Source of the DNA: JANQOH01 sp965201155
Lineage (GTDB): Bacteria; Pseudomonadota; Alphaproteobacteria; UBA7887
Reading direction: 5' to 3'
DNA: 64,000 nucleotides
Assembly (NCBI GenBank): GCA_965201155.1
Contig: OZ241752.1
Coordinates: forward strand, 1,178,001 to 1,242,000
Shown here: positions 18,487 to 28,500 of the stretch, piece after piece
Layout: each line of letters starts with the position of its first letter
Numbering within the stretch: the stretch's first letter is position 1
Program-made: the position numbers and the translations under genes
The notes under the pieces: generated by a model
Database searches by the model: none
Seen by the model: only the letters and a program-made list of their open reading frames with translations
What the model was told of the DNA's origin: nothing

Positions 18487-19106
18487 CAGCGGTAGTCGTC
18501 GTCGCGCTCGCGTTCGTAATATTCACCGCGTTCAGGGGTGGACGAGTAGCTGGTTTCGCGGCCGGGGGCGTGCGCTTGCGGGGGCCGCATGATGTCTTCC
18601 TGCAGTTCCATCAATTCGATGAAGTTGTCGGCCTGGCGGCGCAGTTCGTCGGCGATCATGGGCGGCCGGGAGCGGACGGTCGAGATGACGGAGCAACGAA
18701 CGCCCTTGCGCTGCACGGCTTCGATGAGGCGGCGGAAGTCGCCGTCGCCGGACATGAGGACGATGTGGTCCACATGGGCGGCCATGTCCATGACATCGAT
18801 GGCGAGTTCGATGTCCATATTGCCCTTGATCTTGCGCTGACCCTGGGAGTCCGTGAATTCCTTGGTCGGCTTGGTGACCATGGTGTAGCCGTTGTAGTCG
18901 AGCCAGTCGATCAGCGGTCGGATGGGCGAGTATTCCTGGTCTCCCAGCATTGCGGTGTAATAGAAGGCCCTGACGAGGCGGGCCTGCCGGGAAAAGTACT
19001 GGTGCAGGCGCTTGTAGTCGATATCGAATTCCAGCGAGCGCGCTGCGTGGTAGGTATTTGTGCCGTCGATAAACACGGCCAGTCGTTCGTCGGGGTGAAA
19101 AACCAC
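18486..19106 (-). CDS. NYN/LabA-like nuclease-domain protein
   Basis: PIN-like NYN-domain protein, 206 aa. The acidic metal-binding residues lie in AVFIDGTNTY, GNMDIELAIDVMDMA and LMSGDGDFRRLIEAV, the pattern of the LabA/DUF88 group, thought to be RNA-processing nucleases. The C-terminal ~35 residues are charged and low-complexity (ERGEYYERERDDDYR). GTG 19106 is preferred: it gives the conserved short lead-in VVFHPDERLAVFIDG and has AAGGA upstream. A TTG at 19160 would add 18 residues without homology. It is divergent from folK and overlaps the UDG gene by 3 bp. Confidence 0.8.
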   Translation of the reverse strand: MVFHPDERLAVFIDGTNTYHAARSLEFDIDYKRLHQYFSRQARLVRAFYYTAMLGDQEYSPIRPLIDWLDYNGYTMVTKPTKEFTDSQGQRKIKGNMDIELAIDVMDMAAHVDHIVLMSGDGDFRRLIEAVQRKGVRCSVISTVRSRPPMIADELRRQADNFIELMELQEDIMRPPQAHAPGRETSYSSTPERGEYYERERDDDYR

Positions 19107-19206
19107 AGATTTACGTCCTTGTCCTGTAACGGGTTCGACGGTCCGCCACGGGTGCGTCAACCGAACTCCGGAGCGAGATTTGGGGATTGTTTAAACTTTA
19201 TCAAGT

Positions 19207-19734
19207 GTGGCTGGAATGAACCAGACAGGTGGTCTGGCCGATGTGTTTGTCGGTCTCGGGGCGAATTTGCCGGCGGCGGACGGAGCGCCTCCGGTGGAGA
19301 CGTGCCGGCGCGCGCTGGCGGCGCTGGAGGAGGTGCTGGGCGGGTGCGTGAAGGTTTCTCCGTGGTATTCCAGTGCGCCGGTGCCGGAGTCCGACCAGCC
19401 ATGGTTTGTCAATGGTGTGGCGTTGTTTCGTTCGAGCCGTCCGGCGCGGGATGTGCTTGCTCTGCTGCTTGCGATCGAGCGCCGTTTCGGGCGTGAGCGC
19501 GCGGAGCGCTGGGCGGCGCGGCGGCTTGATCTTGACCTTCTGGCGCGGGGCGCTGCGGTAATAGACGAGCCGGGGCTGACGGTGCCGCACCCGCGGCTTG
19601 CGGAGCGGGGGTTTGTGCTGCGTCCGCTGGCGGACATTGCGCCGGGCTGGCGGCACCCGCGCGACCGCCGGGGTGTTGCCGAGATGCTGGCGGTGCTGCC
19701 TTCGAATCAGCGTCTTCACCGCATCACGGATTGA
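19207..19734 (+). CDS. folK: 2-amino-4-hydroxy-6-hydroxymethyldihydropteridine pyrophosphokinase FolK
   Basis: HPPK of folate biosynthesis; it transfers pyrophosphate from ATP to 6-hydroxymethyl-dihydropterin. The family pattern is intact over 175 aa: DVFVGLGANLP near the N-terminus, WYSSAPVPESDQPWFVNGV, the RRLDLDLL Mg/ATP site and VPHPRLAERGFVLRPLADIAP. GTG 19207 is given; an ATG three codons later is equally possible. It is divergent from the NYN gene, with no folB or folP beside it. Confidence 0.92.
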   Translation: MAGMNQTGGLADVFVGLGANLPAADGAPPVETCRRALAALEEVLGGCVKVSPWYSSAPVPESDQPWFVNGVALFRSSRPARDVLALLLAIERRFGRERAERWAARRLDLDLLARGAAVIDEPGLTVPHPRLAERGFVLRPLADIAPGWRHPRDRRGVAEMLAVLPSNQRLHRITD

Positions 19735-19751
19735 CGGCGGCACGAACGGGC

Positions 19752-19825
19752 TGGCTGGGGCGCCTGGATTCGAACCAGGGATCACGGGATCAAAACCCGT
19801 TGCCTTACCGCTTGGCTACGCCCCA
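19752..19825 (-). tRNA. tRNA-Gln (anticodon TTG)
   Basis: The minus strand folds as a complete cloverleaf. The acceptor stem TGGGGCG pairs perfectly with CGCCCCA, followed by discriminator G and an encoded CCA. The anticodon stem ACGGG/CCCGT encloses TTTTGAT, giving anticodon TTG (CAA/CAG codons). The T-arm carries GGTTCGAATCC. It reads as intact and functional. Confidence 0.96.
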
Positions 19826-19836
19826 TCCGGCGGCAC

Positions 19837-19865
19837 TGTCTAGCGTATTCCGGGCGCGGCTTCAA
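19837..19865 (-). promoter_or_regulatory. Probable promoter of tRNA-Gln
   Basis: On the minus strand TTGAAG (19860-19865) and TAGACA (19837-19842) are separated by exactly 17 bp, placing initiation about 5 nt before the mature tRNA 5' end. Both hexamers are partial matches to the sigma-70 consensus. The rest of the stretch up to 20128 shows nothing I can name. Confidence 0.42.
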
Positions 19866-20128
19866 AACGAAAGTGGCGAGTTTGTGGCGGTGCGGCCGTA
19901 CAAAGTGGGATTTGCCGGGATATGCCGGGATTTGCCACATGGGGGCCTCATTCGGGGGCGGATGCCGGGTGGGAATTTTCCGAACAATAACAGAACATTA
20001 TGCCTCATACAAGGGCTTTCGCGCTTTTTCCCGGCAGCGGCCGCGAGGTGTTCTTGATAGAGTGGCGGGAAACCCGGTATTTCTGGCGGCCTGAGTATTT
20101 GTCGGTCATTGGCGACCCTGGGGGATTC

Positions 20129-21424
20129 ATGATGTTTGCCGCGAGAATGATCTGCGGAGTTCTGATTGGCGCGTTGCTGGCGTTGGCCTCCGGCGGGGTG
20201 TTGGCGGCGCAGCGGGAGGTGACGGTTGCCATTGTGAGTTTTCTGTCGGGCCCTGCGGCGGCGCATTTCGGCATTCCGGCGAGGAACGGCGCGGAATATA
20301 CGATTGACGCGATCAATGCGGGCACGGTTCCGGCGCCGTTTGAGGGTGCGGGGCTGGCTGGCGCGAAAATCGTGCCGATTTATGTGGATGAGGCCGGTGG
20401 CGCGGTGAAGCAGGTTGCCGAGTTGCGCAATCTTGTGCAGCGGCGCGGCGTCGATGTGGTGATGGGGTATATCTCCAGCGGCGACTGCCTTGCCATTCCG
20501 CAGACGGCGGAAGAGTTGAAGACGCTTACGGTGCTGGTGGATTGCGGCACGCCGCGCGTATTCGAGGAAGCGAGTTATCATTATGTGTTTCGCACCGGCC
20601 CCCATGCGGTGATGGATAATGTGGCGGCGGCGCGGTATCTCACGGAGATGTACCCGGACCTCGACACGATTGCCGGGCTGAACCAGAATTATGCGTGGGG
20701 GCAGGATTCGTGGAGTGATTTTGTCGCTTCGATGAAGACGCTCAACAGTGACATGGAGGTTGTCGATGCGCAGTTTCCAAAGCTGTTTGCGGGTCAGTTC
20801 GGAGCGGAGATCTCGACCTTGCTGGTGCGCCGGCCGGACATCATCCACACGAGTTTCTGGGGCGCTGACCTCGAGGCGCTGATCAATCAGGGTGCGGGCC
20901 GGGGATTGTTTCAGCGCTCGAAGGTGGTGTTGAGCGCGGGTGAGCATATTCTGCCGCGCATCGGCAACCGGCTGCCTGACGGCACGGTGATCGGCGCGCG
21001 CGGGCCGCATGGCGATTTTGCGCCGGACAGCGTTCTCAATGACTGGCTGCGGCAGGGATTTGCGGAGCGTTACGGCGCGCCGGCGAGTCACCCCGTATAC
21101 AAGTTCACGATGGCGTTGCTCGGTTTGAAGAAGGCGTATGACCTGGCGGCCGAGCGCGCGGGCGATTTCCCTGACCAGGAGCAGGTGATTGCGGCCTTTA
21201 CCGGTCTTGAGTGGGACAGTCCTTCGGGGCCGGTGAAGATGGCGCTGGCGGATGGTCATCAAGGTATCCAGGCGAATGCGATCGGGATTACCCGCTGGGA
21301 CCGGGGGCTGGGACGCATAACGGTGGAGAATGTGCGGTATTACGAGGCGGAGTGTGTCAATCCGCCGGCGCATATGGACGGCATTCCGTGGATCGAGGCG
21401 GGCTTTCCCGGCGCCGACTGCTAG
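20129..21424 (+). CDS. Periplasmic substrate-binding protein, branched-chain amino-acid ABC type
   Basis: A second Peripla_BP_6-type ligand-binding protein, 431 aa, with a Sec signal peptide (VLIGALLALASGGVLAAQ) and mature start REVTVAIVSFLSGPAAAHFG. It is a distant relative of the protein at 14302-15558: both share the order (W)PKLF...RRPD(A/I)...WG(A/G)DL. No ABC permease or ATPase lies nearby. The ATG at 20129 follows GGGGGA; an ATG one codon later is equivalent. A transcription-coupled partner is not evident; the downstream methyltransferase is 77 bp away on the same strand. Confidence 0.83.
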   Translation: MMFAARMICGVLIGALLALASGGVLAAQREVTVAIVSFLSGPAAAHFGIPARNGAEYTIDAINAGTVPAPFEGAGLAGAKIVPIYVDEAGGAVKQVAELRNLVQRRGVDVVMGYISSGDCLAIPQTAEELKTLTVLVDCGTPRVFEEASYHYVFRTGPHAVMDNVAAARYLTEMYPDLDTIAGLNQNYAWGQDSWSDFVASMKTLNSDMEVVDAQFPKLFAGQFGAEISTLLVRRPDIIHTSFWGADLEALINQGAGRGLFQRSKVVLSAGEHILPRIGNRLPDGTVIGARGPHGDFAPDSVLNDWLRQGFAERYGAPASHPVYKFTMALLGLKKAYDLAAERAGDFPDQEQVIAAFTGLEWDSPSGPVKMALADGHQGIQANAIGITRWDRGLGRITVENVRYYEAECVNPPAHMDGIPWIEAGFPGADC

Positions 21425-21501
21425 GGGCTTCCGCCGGACGGATGGCGATGGCGGAAAGTTCGATGCGGAGGGCTGCGTGAGAAACGCCGGAAAATGAAGT
21501 C

Positions 21502-22188
21502 ATGAGCCATTCGGTCAGCAGTCATTTGCGCATCGCGGTCGACGCCTATGACGAGATCATCCGCACGTTCCTGCCCGATTACGACGAGATGCTGGCTTTG
21601 ACCGCGCATACGGTTGCGGAGACCAATCCGGGGCATGTGCTTGATCTGGGGGCGGGCACCGGAGCCCTGTCGCAGGCGGTGCTGGCGCGTTGCGAGCAGT
21701 GCAGCGTCACCCTGATCGACGAGGATTCGGACATGCTCGACCGGGCCCGGCAGCGGCTTGCGCCCTACGGGGCACGCGCCCGGTTCGTGGTCCAGTCATT
21801 TCACGATGCGCTGCCGGAATGCGACGCCGTGGTCGCGTCGCTTGCGCTGCACCATGTGCCGTCCATGGACCAGAAGCGGGTGCTCTATTGCGCAATCCAC
21901 GGGTCGCTGCGCGCGGGCGGCGTGTTTGTGAACGCCGATGTCACGATGCCGGCGGAACCCGGTGCGCGCCGGGCGGATCACGAGTGCTGGGCAGCCCATC
22001 TCATGGCGTCCGGCATTGCGGAGGAGCGGGCGTGGGAGCATTTCAGGGAATGGGCGTCGGAGGATTTCTATTTCCCGCTGGAGGATGAGTTGTCGGCGCT
22101 TGAGGGTGCGGGTCTGGTGGCGGAATGCCTGTGGCGGGTGACGCCGGCGACGGTAATGAAAGGCTTCAAACCGGTCGCCGCCACCTGA
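21502..22188 (+). CDS. Class I SAM-dependent methyltransferase
   Basis: A 228-aa Rossmann-fold methyltransferase. The SAM motif I is VLDLGAGTGALS, followed by LIDEDSDMLDRARQRL (acidic ribose-binding position) and ASLALHHVPSMDQK (motif IV region, typical of small-molecule or UbiE-like methyltransferases). The C-terminal ~60 residues contain EFYFPLEDEL-like segments that are not diagnostic of a known enzyme. Substrate unknown. It lies between the orphan binding protein and the giant repeat-protein gene, with no obvious functional link to either. Confidence 0.75.
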   Translation: MSHSVSSHLRIAVDAYDEIIRTFLPDYDEMLALTAHTVAETNPGHVLDLGAGTGALSQAVLARCEQCSVTLIDEDSDMLDRARQRLAPYGARARFVVQSFHDALPECDAVVASLALHHVPSMDQKRVLYCAIHGSLRAGGVFVNADVTMPAEPGARRADHECWAAHLMASGIAEERAWEHFREWASEDFYFPLEDELSALEGAGLVAECLWRVTPATVMKGFKPVAAT

Positions 22189-22523
22189 GCGGGTCGGAAC
22201 CGGAAAGATGCGACGGCAGCGCCATCCGGGCTGCGGCATGACACCCCTGAAGCCAGCGGCAGTTGCCCTCTGGCGGAATTCGCTGGCGCTTTTATTTCAA
22301 TAGTGATATATGCTGCGCTGACTTCGCGGTGAATGTGATTACCGCGCAGTCAGGCGCCGGTATCGGGCAGCGAGCCGGCGACGGGCTCCAGTGCTGCCGG
22401 CCTTCACTTCAGGCCATAGAACCCGTTATCGAGGCGGGAAACTGGTAGCTGCCGGTCGCGCGCCCCTTTGCCGTGAGCTCGGTTTAACTCGTTTGGACGT
22501 CCGCGACGTCCCGGCGGAGAGCC
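22189..22523 (+). other. 335-bp leader/intergenic region with consecutive inverted repeats
   Basis: No gene is seen. An AT-rich island (22290-22312) with TGATATAT could hold a promoter, but I find no well-spaced -35. Three strong inverted repeats follow: 22315-22357 (GCGC+TGACT+CGCGGT arms, 15 paired bases with one mismatch and one bulge), 22366-22398 (GGCAGC/GCTGCC enclosing GAGCC/GGCTC), and 22495-22511 (GGACGT/ACGTCC, 5-nt loop). The last ends 4 bp before the ribosome-binding GGAGA of the giant gene. None has a T-tract, so they do not look like standard terminators. I do not match them to a known riboswitch. Confidence 0.5.
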
Positions 22524-25500
22524 ATGAGAGGGTCGCGTTCCGTATCGCAGCCTGAGGGGGCTGGCGCGGGCGGTCCTGTCACCCTGCGGGTGAACACGGA
22601 CCGCCGGCTTCGCACATGCCTGTGGTCAGCCGTCGCGGCGCTTCTGCTGCTGGCGGTACTTCACGTCTGCGCCTTCCCGTCTGCGGCTCTTGCCCAGAAC
22701 TCCATCGCAGTCAGCATTGAAGGCGGTTCCGCTGTGACCGAGGGCCTGTCGGCGTCCTTCACCCTGAGTGCGTCGGCGACGCCGGCCACGGACCTGGTAA
22801 TCGGCCTTACCTGCACCGATTCCGGCGATTTTGCCCGGGATGATCCGATCGACATTGCGGAGGGCAACCGCACCATTACTGCCGGCGCAACGACCAGGAT
22901 GTTCACGGTGCCGACCGAAAACGACCTGGTGGATGAGGATGACGGAACGGTTACCTGTACGGTGGTCGAAGGCACGGGATACACGCCTCACGCCACGGAC
23001 GATTCCGATGCCGTGATCGTCGTCGATAACGACGTGCGCGGCATTTTACTGGTGCCTGACGATATGGTCACCGTGCAGGAGGGGAGTGAAGACGCGGAAG
23101 CGTGGACGGTTTCGCTCGCCACGCAGCCCACGGAGGAGGTGGTGGTCACCCTGACCGGCGAGGACGCGAGCCAGGGCCTGACCGTATCGACCACGTCGCA
23201 CGGGACCGAGGACAAGCTGACCTTTACGCCGGAGAACTGGAGCACGCCGCAGCATGTGGCGGCCGCGGCCGCAGTCGACACCAATGTGTATGACGAGATG
23301 GTGACAATCCTGCACACCGCGAGCGGCGGCGATTACGATGCCACGACGCGCTCGCTTGCACTCTACAGCAACGACACGGCGGAGCAGGCGATTGAGATCG
23401 GCGGCAGTTTCCTGGGTTCCGACGGAATAGGCCATGAGGTAGAAGGCCAGTCGAGCAAGCACACCTATCGCCTGGCCTCCAATCCCTCGGGCAATGTGAC
23501 GGTCACCGTCTCGTCCACCTGGCCGTGGACCAAATTTCACGACTCGAGCGGGAATGCCGTTCTGGACAGTGTGACTCTTACCTTCGCTCCCGAGGGCAGT
23601 GACGGGAAATGGGATATCCCGCAAGAAGTCCACTACACGCATGTCGCGGACCTCAACGACCAGACCGACTACGGGTTCATGGACGCCGAGGCATCCGGCG
23701 CAAATTACGATGGTGTGCTGCGGAAGGACCAGTACGACATTCAGGACAGGATTGCCGGCGAGCCGGACTTCAATGTTCCGGGCCTGATCGAGGTTGACGG
23801 CAACGAAATGAATGAGGGCGATAGCCAGACCCAGTCGTTCAACTGGGCCGGGACCGGGACTGTAAGGGTCACCTATGTCGACCTCAAGGATACAGGAACG
23901 ATTGAGGTCGACACCGGCAGTACGGATGCGGGAGGCAATCCGATTTTCACCTTTACGGACGAGGATACTGACAACTCGCAGTCCTTTACGCTCACCGCAG
24001 TCGAAGACGACAACGCCACGGATGGCAGGGTCGATGTCTATTTCCATGAAGTGGGCGGCATTCGTGAAGTTCATTACCTGTTCATCGTCAACGACAACGA
24101 TCAGCCGGAGGTCGTGTTCGAGGATGTACCGGCGCTGATCACGCTGGCGGAGGGCACGACGAGGACCTATGGCATCAAGCTCGGTGCGGCGCCGACATCC
24201 ACGGTCGAGGTGGACATTACGGTGGAGGGGAACGGGGTTGCCGTGTCCACCGCGAGCCATGGCAATGCCGCCAAGCTGGCGTTCAGTGCGCAGAACTGGA
24301 ACCAGACACAGACGGTGACGGTGCATGCGCCGCTGGACGAGGATGGCGATGACGAGGATGCGACCCTGGTCCATACATGGAGCTCGGGGGATCCGAGCTA
24401 TTCGCGAACCGACTCGATTGCCGTGAAGGTCACCGACGTCAATGCTGCGCCGGGAGAAGCAGCAGTTACGGATCAGACGGTCACGGTGGGCGAGAGCTTC
24501 TCCTACAGCTTCGACGAGGTGACGGACCCGGATGCGGGGCAGACGCTGACCTATGCGGTGAGGCTGGCCGGCGGCGGCGCCCTACCGGACTGGCTCAGCT
24601 TCGATGCATCCTCCCGCACCTTTTCCGGGGAACCGGCGCGGGAGGATATCGGGACCAGCACCATCCGCATCACGGTCACGGATAACGGGACGCCGCCCTT
24701 CTCCTCGGTAGCAGACTTCAACCTCACGGTCGTGGCAACGAACCCCGGGCTGCCGACCGACCTCACCCTCACTGCCGGCGACGGCCAGATCGGAGCGAGC
24801 TGGACGGTGCCCACCGATAATGGCGGGGGTGCGCTTACGGGGTACGACGTTGCGTACAAGCTGGCCGCGGAAAACAACTGGACGGACGCCGGGCACAGTG
24901 GCACGGGCGTGACGGCTACGCTGGACCAGCTGGTCAATGGCCGCAACTACAACGTGCGTGTGCGCGCCGTGAACAACGCGAACAAGAGCAGCAGCTGGGC
25001 GGAGGAATCGGTTTCGCTGAACCGCGCGCCGCAGCCGCCGACCATCGACCCTGCCCCGACGGCAACCGTCGGCAAGACCCTTGACTGGACGCTGCCGGCC
25101 TTCACCGACGACGATACCTATGGCAGTGACAGTCTCACCTATGCCGCAACCGACAGTGCCGGCGACCCCCTCCCCGACTGGCTGAGTTTCGATACCGCCA
25201 CGCGAAAGTTCAGCGGGACGCCGCCGGACGACGCCCCGACGAGCATCTCCATCAAGGCCACGGCCACAGACAGCGGCGAACCGGCCAAAAGCGGCGACGT
25301 CACCTTTGCTCTCGGAATCGGCAAGCCGGTTGTCAGCATTGCCGGGGACGGCGCGGTGACAGAGGGCACGGCCGCCTCCTTCACCCTCACGATTTCCCCA
25401 TCGCTGAATGTTGACCGCGTCATTGCCCTTTCCTGTGTTGACTCGGGCGACTTCGCGGCTGCTGACCCGATCGTCGTGGCAGCGTCTGCGCGCACGATTT

Positions 25501-28500
25501 CCGACGGGGACACGACCAAGACCTTTACCGTGGCGACTGACGATGACGAGGTGGACGAGCCCGACGGCAAGATCACCTGCACGCTGGCCGACGGCACGGG
25601 ATACACACGCCACGACACCAAGAACAGCGCCGAGGTCCAAGTACAGGACAATGAGAGCCAGACGGCGACGCTCAAGCTGGACCCGGAGTCGATTTCGGAG
25701 AATGGCGGCTCCACGACCGTATCGGCGACACTGAGCGTCGCGTCGAGCGAGGCGGTGACGCTGACGGTATCGGCGGCGGCGGTCTCGCCGGCGGTCGCGG
25801 CGGATTTCACCCTGAGCGAGAACACGACGCTGACCATTGCGACGGGGGAGACATCCAGCACCGGGACGGTGACGATCACCGGCAATGACAACAATGTGGC
25901 CGCCGGAGACAAGACGGTGACCGTGTCGGCCGCTGCATCGGGCGGCAACGGGGTATCGGACCCGGACGACGAGACGTTGACACTCACGGACGACGACACG
26001 GCGAGCGATGGTTTCAGCCTGTCGGTGTCGCCGGCTACCGCGGCGGAAAAGGCGGATGCAACCGAAGTGACGGTAACGGCGACGCTCGACGATGCTGCCC
26101 TCACGACGGCGAAGACGATCACGCTGGCGCTGGCGGGCACGGCGGTGAAGGGGACGGACTATGCGGATGTGGCGCCGGGTTCGATCACGATTGCGGCGGG
26201 TTCGACGACGGGGAGTGTGACGTTCAGCATCGATCCGACTGATGATGCTCTGGCCGAGGGCGATGAGACGGTGCTGATCAACGGCACGGCGGCGGGGCTG
26301 GAACAGAATGACGGTGCGGAGTTCACGATCACGGATGACGAGACTGTCAGCGACGGTTTCAGCCTGTCTGTGTCTACGGGTTCCGTGACCGAGGCAGCGG
26401 GTTCCACTGAATTGACGGTTACGGCGACGCTTGACGAAGACGCTTTTCCGGTAGCTAAGACGATCACGCTGGCTCTGGCGGGCACGGCGGTGAAGGGGAC
26501 GGACTATGCGGATGTGACTCCGGGTTCGATCATCATTGCGGCGGGCTCGACCAGCGGAGAGGTGAAATTCCGTATCGATCCTTCGGAAGACACGATCGCC
26601 GAAGGCGATGAGACGGTGCTGATCAATGGCACGGCCAGCGGCCTCACGCAGAATTCGGGTGCGGAGTTCACAATCACGGACAATGACACGGCAAGCGACG
26701 GTTTCAGCCTGACCGTCTCGCCGGCTACTGCCGGGGAGAAGGCTGCCGCAACCGAAGTGACGGTAACGGCGACGCTTGATGACGCGGCTTTCACGACGGC
26801 GAAGACGATCACGCTGGCACTGGCGGGCACGGCGGTGAAGGGGACGGACTATGGGGATGTGGCGCCGGGTTCGATCACCATTGCGGCGGGTTCCAAGACG
26901 GGGAGTGTGAAGTTCAGCATTGATCCCACCGATGACGCGCTGGGCGAGGGCGACGAGACGGTGCTGATCAACGGCACCGCGGCGGGGCTGGAACAGAATG
27001 ACGGCGCCGAGTTCACCATCACGGACGACGAGACTGTCAGCGACGGTTTCAGCCTGTCGGTTTCTCCCGGCTCTGCGACCGAGGCAGCCGGTTCCACCGA
27101 ACTGACCGTGACTGCGACGCTTGACGAAGACGCTTTTCCGGAGGCGAAGACGATCACCCTGGCGCTGGCAGGTACGGCAGTGAAGGGGACGGACTATGCG
27201 GATGTGACTCCGGGTTCGATCACCATTGCGGAAGGCCAGACTTCCGCCTCGGTCAAGTTCAGCATTGATCCGACGGAAGACACGATAGCCGAGGGCGATG
27301 AGACAGTGCTGATCAATGGCACAGCCAGCGGCCTCACGCAGAATTCGGCTGCGACATTCACAATCGCGGACAATGATACGGCGAGCGATGGTTTCAGCTT
27401 GTCGGTATCGCCGAGCACTGCCGGGGAAAAGGCGGACGCAACGGAAGTGACGGTTACGGCGGCGCTTGACGACGCTGCCTTCACGACAGCGAAGACGATC
27501 ACGCTGGCTCTGGCGGGCACGGCGATGAAGGGTGAGGACTATGCGGATGTGGCGCCGGGTTCGATCACCATTGCGGCGGGTTCGAAGACGGGGAGTGTAA
27601 CGTTCAGCATTGATCCTACCGATGACGCTCTGGGCGAGGGCGACGAGACGGTGGTGATCAACGGCACGGCGGCGGGGCTGGAACAGAATGACGGTGCGGA
27701 GTTCACGATCACGGATGACGAGACGGTCAGCGACGGCTTCGGCCTGTCGGTCTCTCCCGGCTCCGCGACCGAGGCAGCAGGTTCCACCGAATTGACCGTG
27801 ACTGCCACGCTTGACGAAGACGCTTTCCCGGCGGCGAAGACAATCACGCTGGCGCTGGCGGGCACGGCGGTGAAGGGGACGGACTATGCGGATGTGACGC
27901 CGGGTTCGATCACGATCCCGGCGGGCCAGACCTCGGCCTCGGTCAAGTTCAGCATTGATCCTTTCGAAGACACGATCGCTGAAGGCAATGAGACGGTGCT
28001 TATCGACGGCACGTCAGCGGGCCTCACGCAGAATTCGGGTGCGGAGTTCACCATCACGGACAATGACACGGCCAGTGACGGTTTCAGCCTGACCGTATCG
28101 CCGGGCAATGCCGGGGAGAAGGCAGGCGCAACGGAAGTGACGGTCACGGCGGCGCTTGACGACGCTGCCTTCACGACAGCGAAGACGATCACGCTGGCGC
28201 TGGCCGGTACAGCGGTGAAGGGGACGGACTATGCGGATGTGGCGCCGGGTTCGATCACGATTGCGGCGGGTTCGAAGACGGGGAGTGTGACGTTCAGCAT
28301 CGATCCGACCGATGACGCTCTGGCCGAGGGCGATGAGACGGTGCTGATCAACGGCACCGCGGCGGGGCTGGAGCAGAATGACGGCGCCGAGTTCACGATC
28401 ACGGATGACGAGACAATCAGTGACGGCTTCAGCCTGTCGGTCTTGCCGGGTTCCGCGACCGAGGCTGCCGGTTCCACCGAACTGACCGTGACCGCGACGC

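Noticed and set aside
19731..20057. Plus-strand frame of 108 codons downstream of folK
   Set aside because: It reads straight through the tRNA-Gln gene on the opposite strand.
22315..22398. Leader hairpins as a c-di-GMP, cobalamin or other known riboswitch
   Set aside because: I could not match the conserved core of any riboswitch class I know, so only the inverted repeats are reported.
23046..24374. A 442-codon minus-strand frame under the N-terminal part of the giant gene
   Set aside because: It is antisense to well-defined beta domains, with no recognisable motif or ribosome-binding site.
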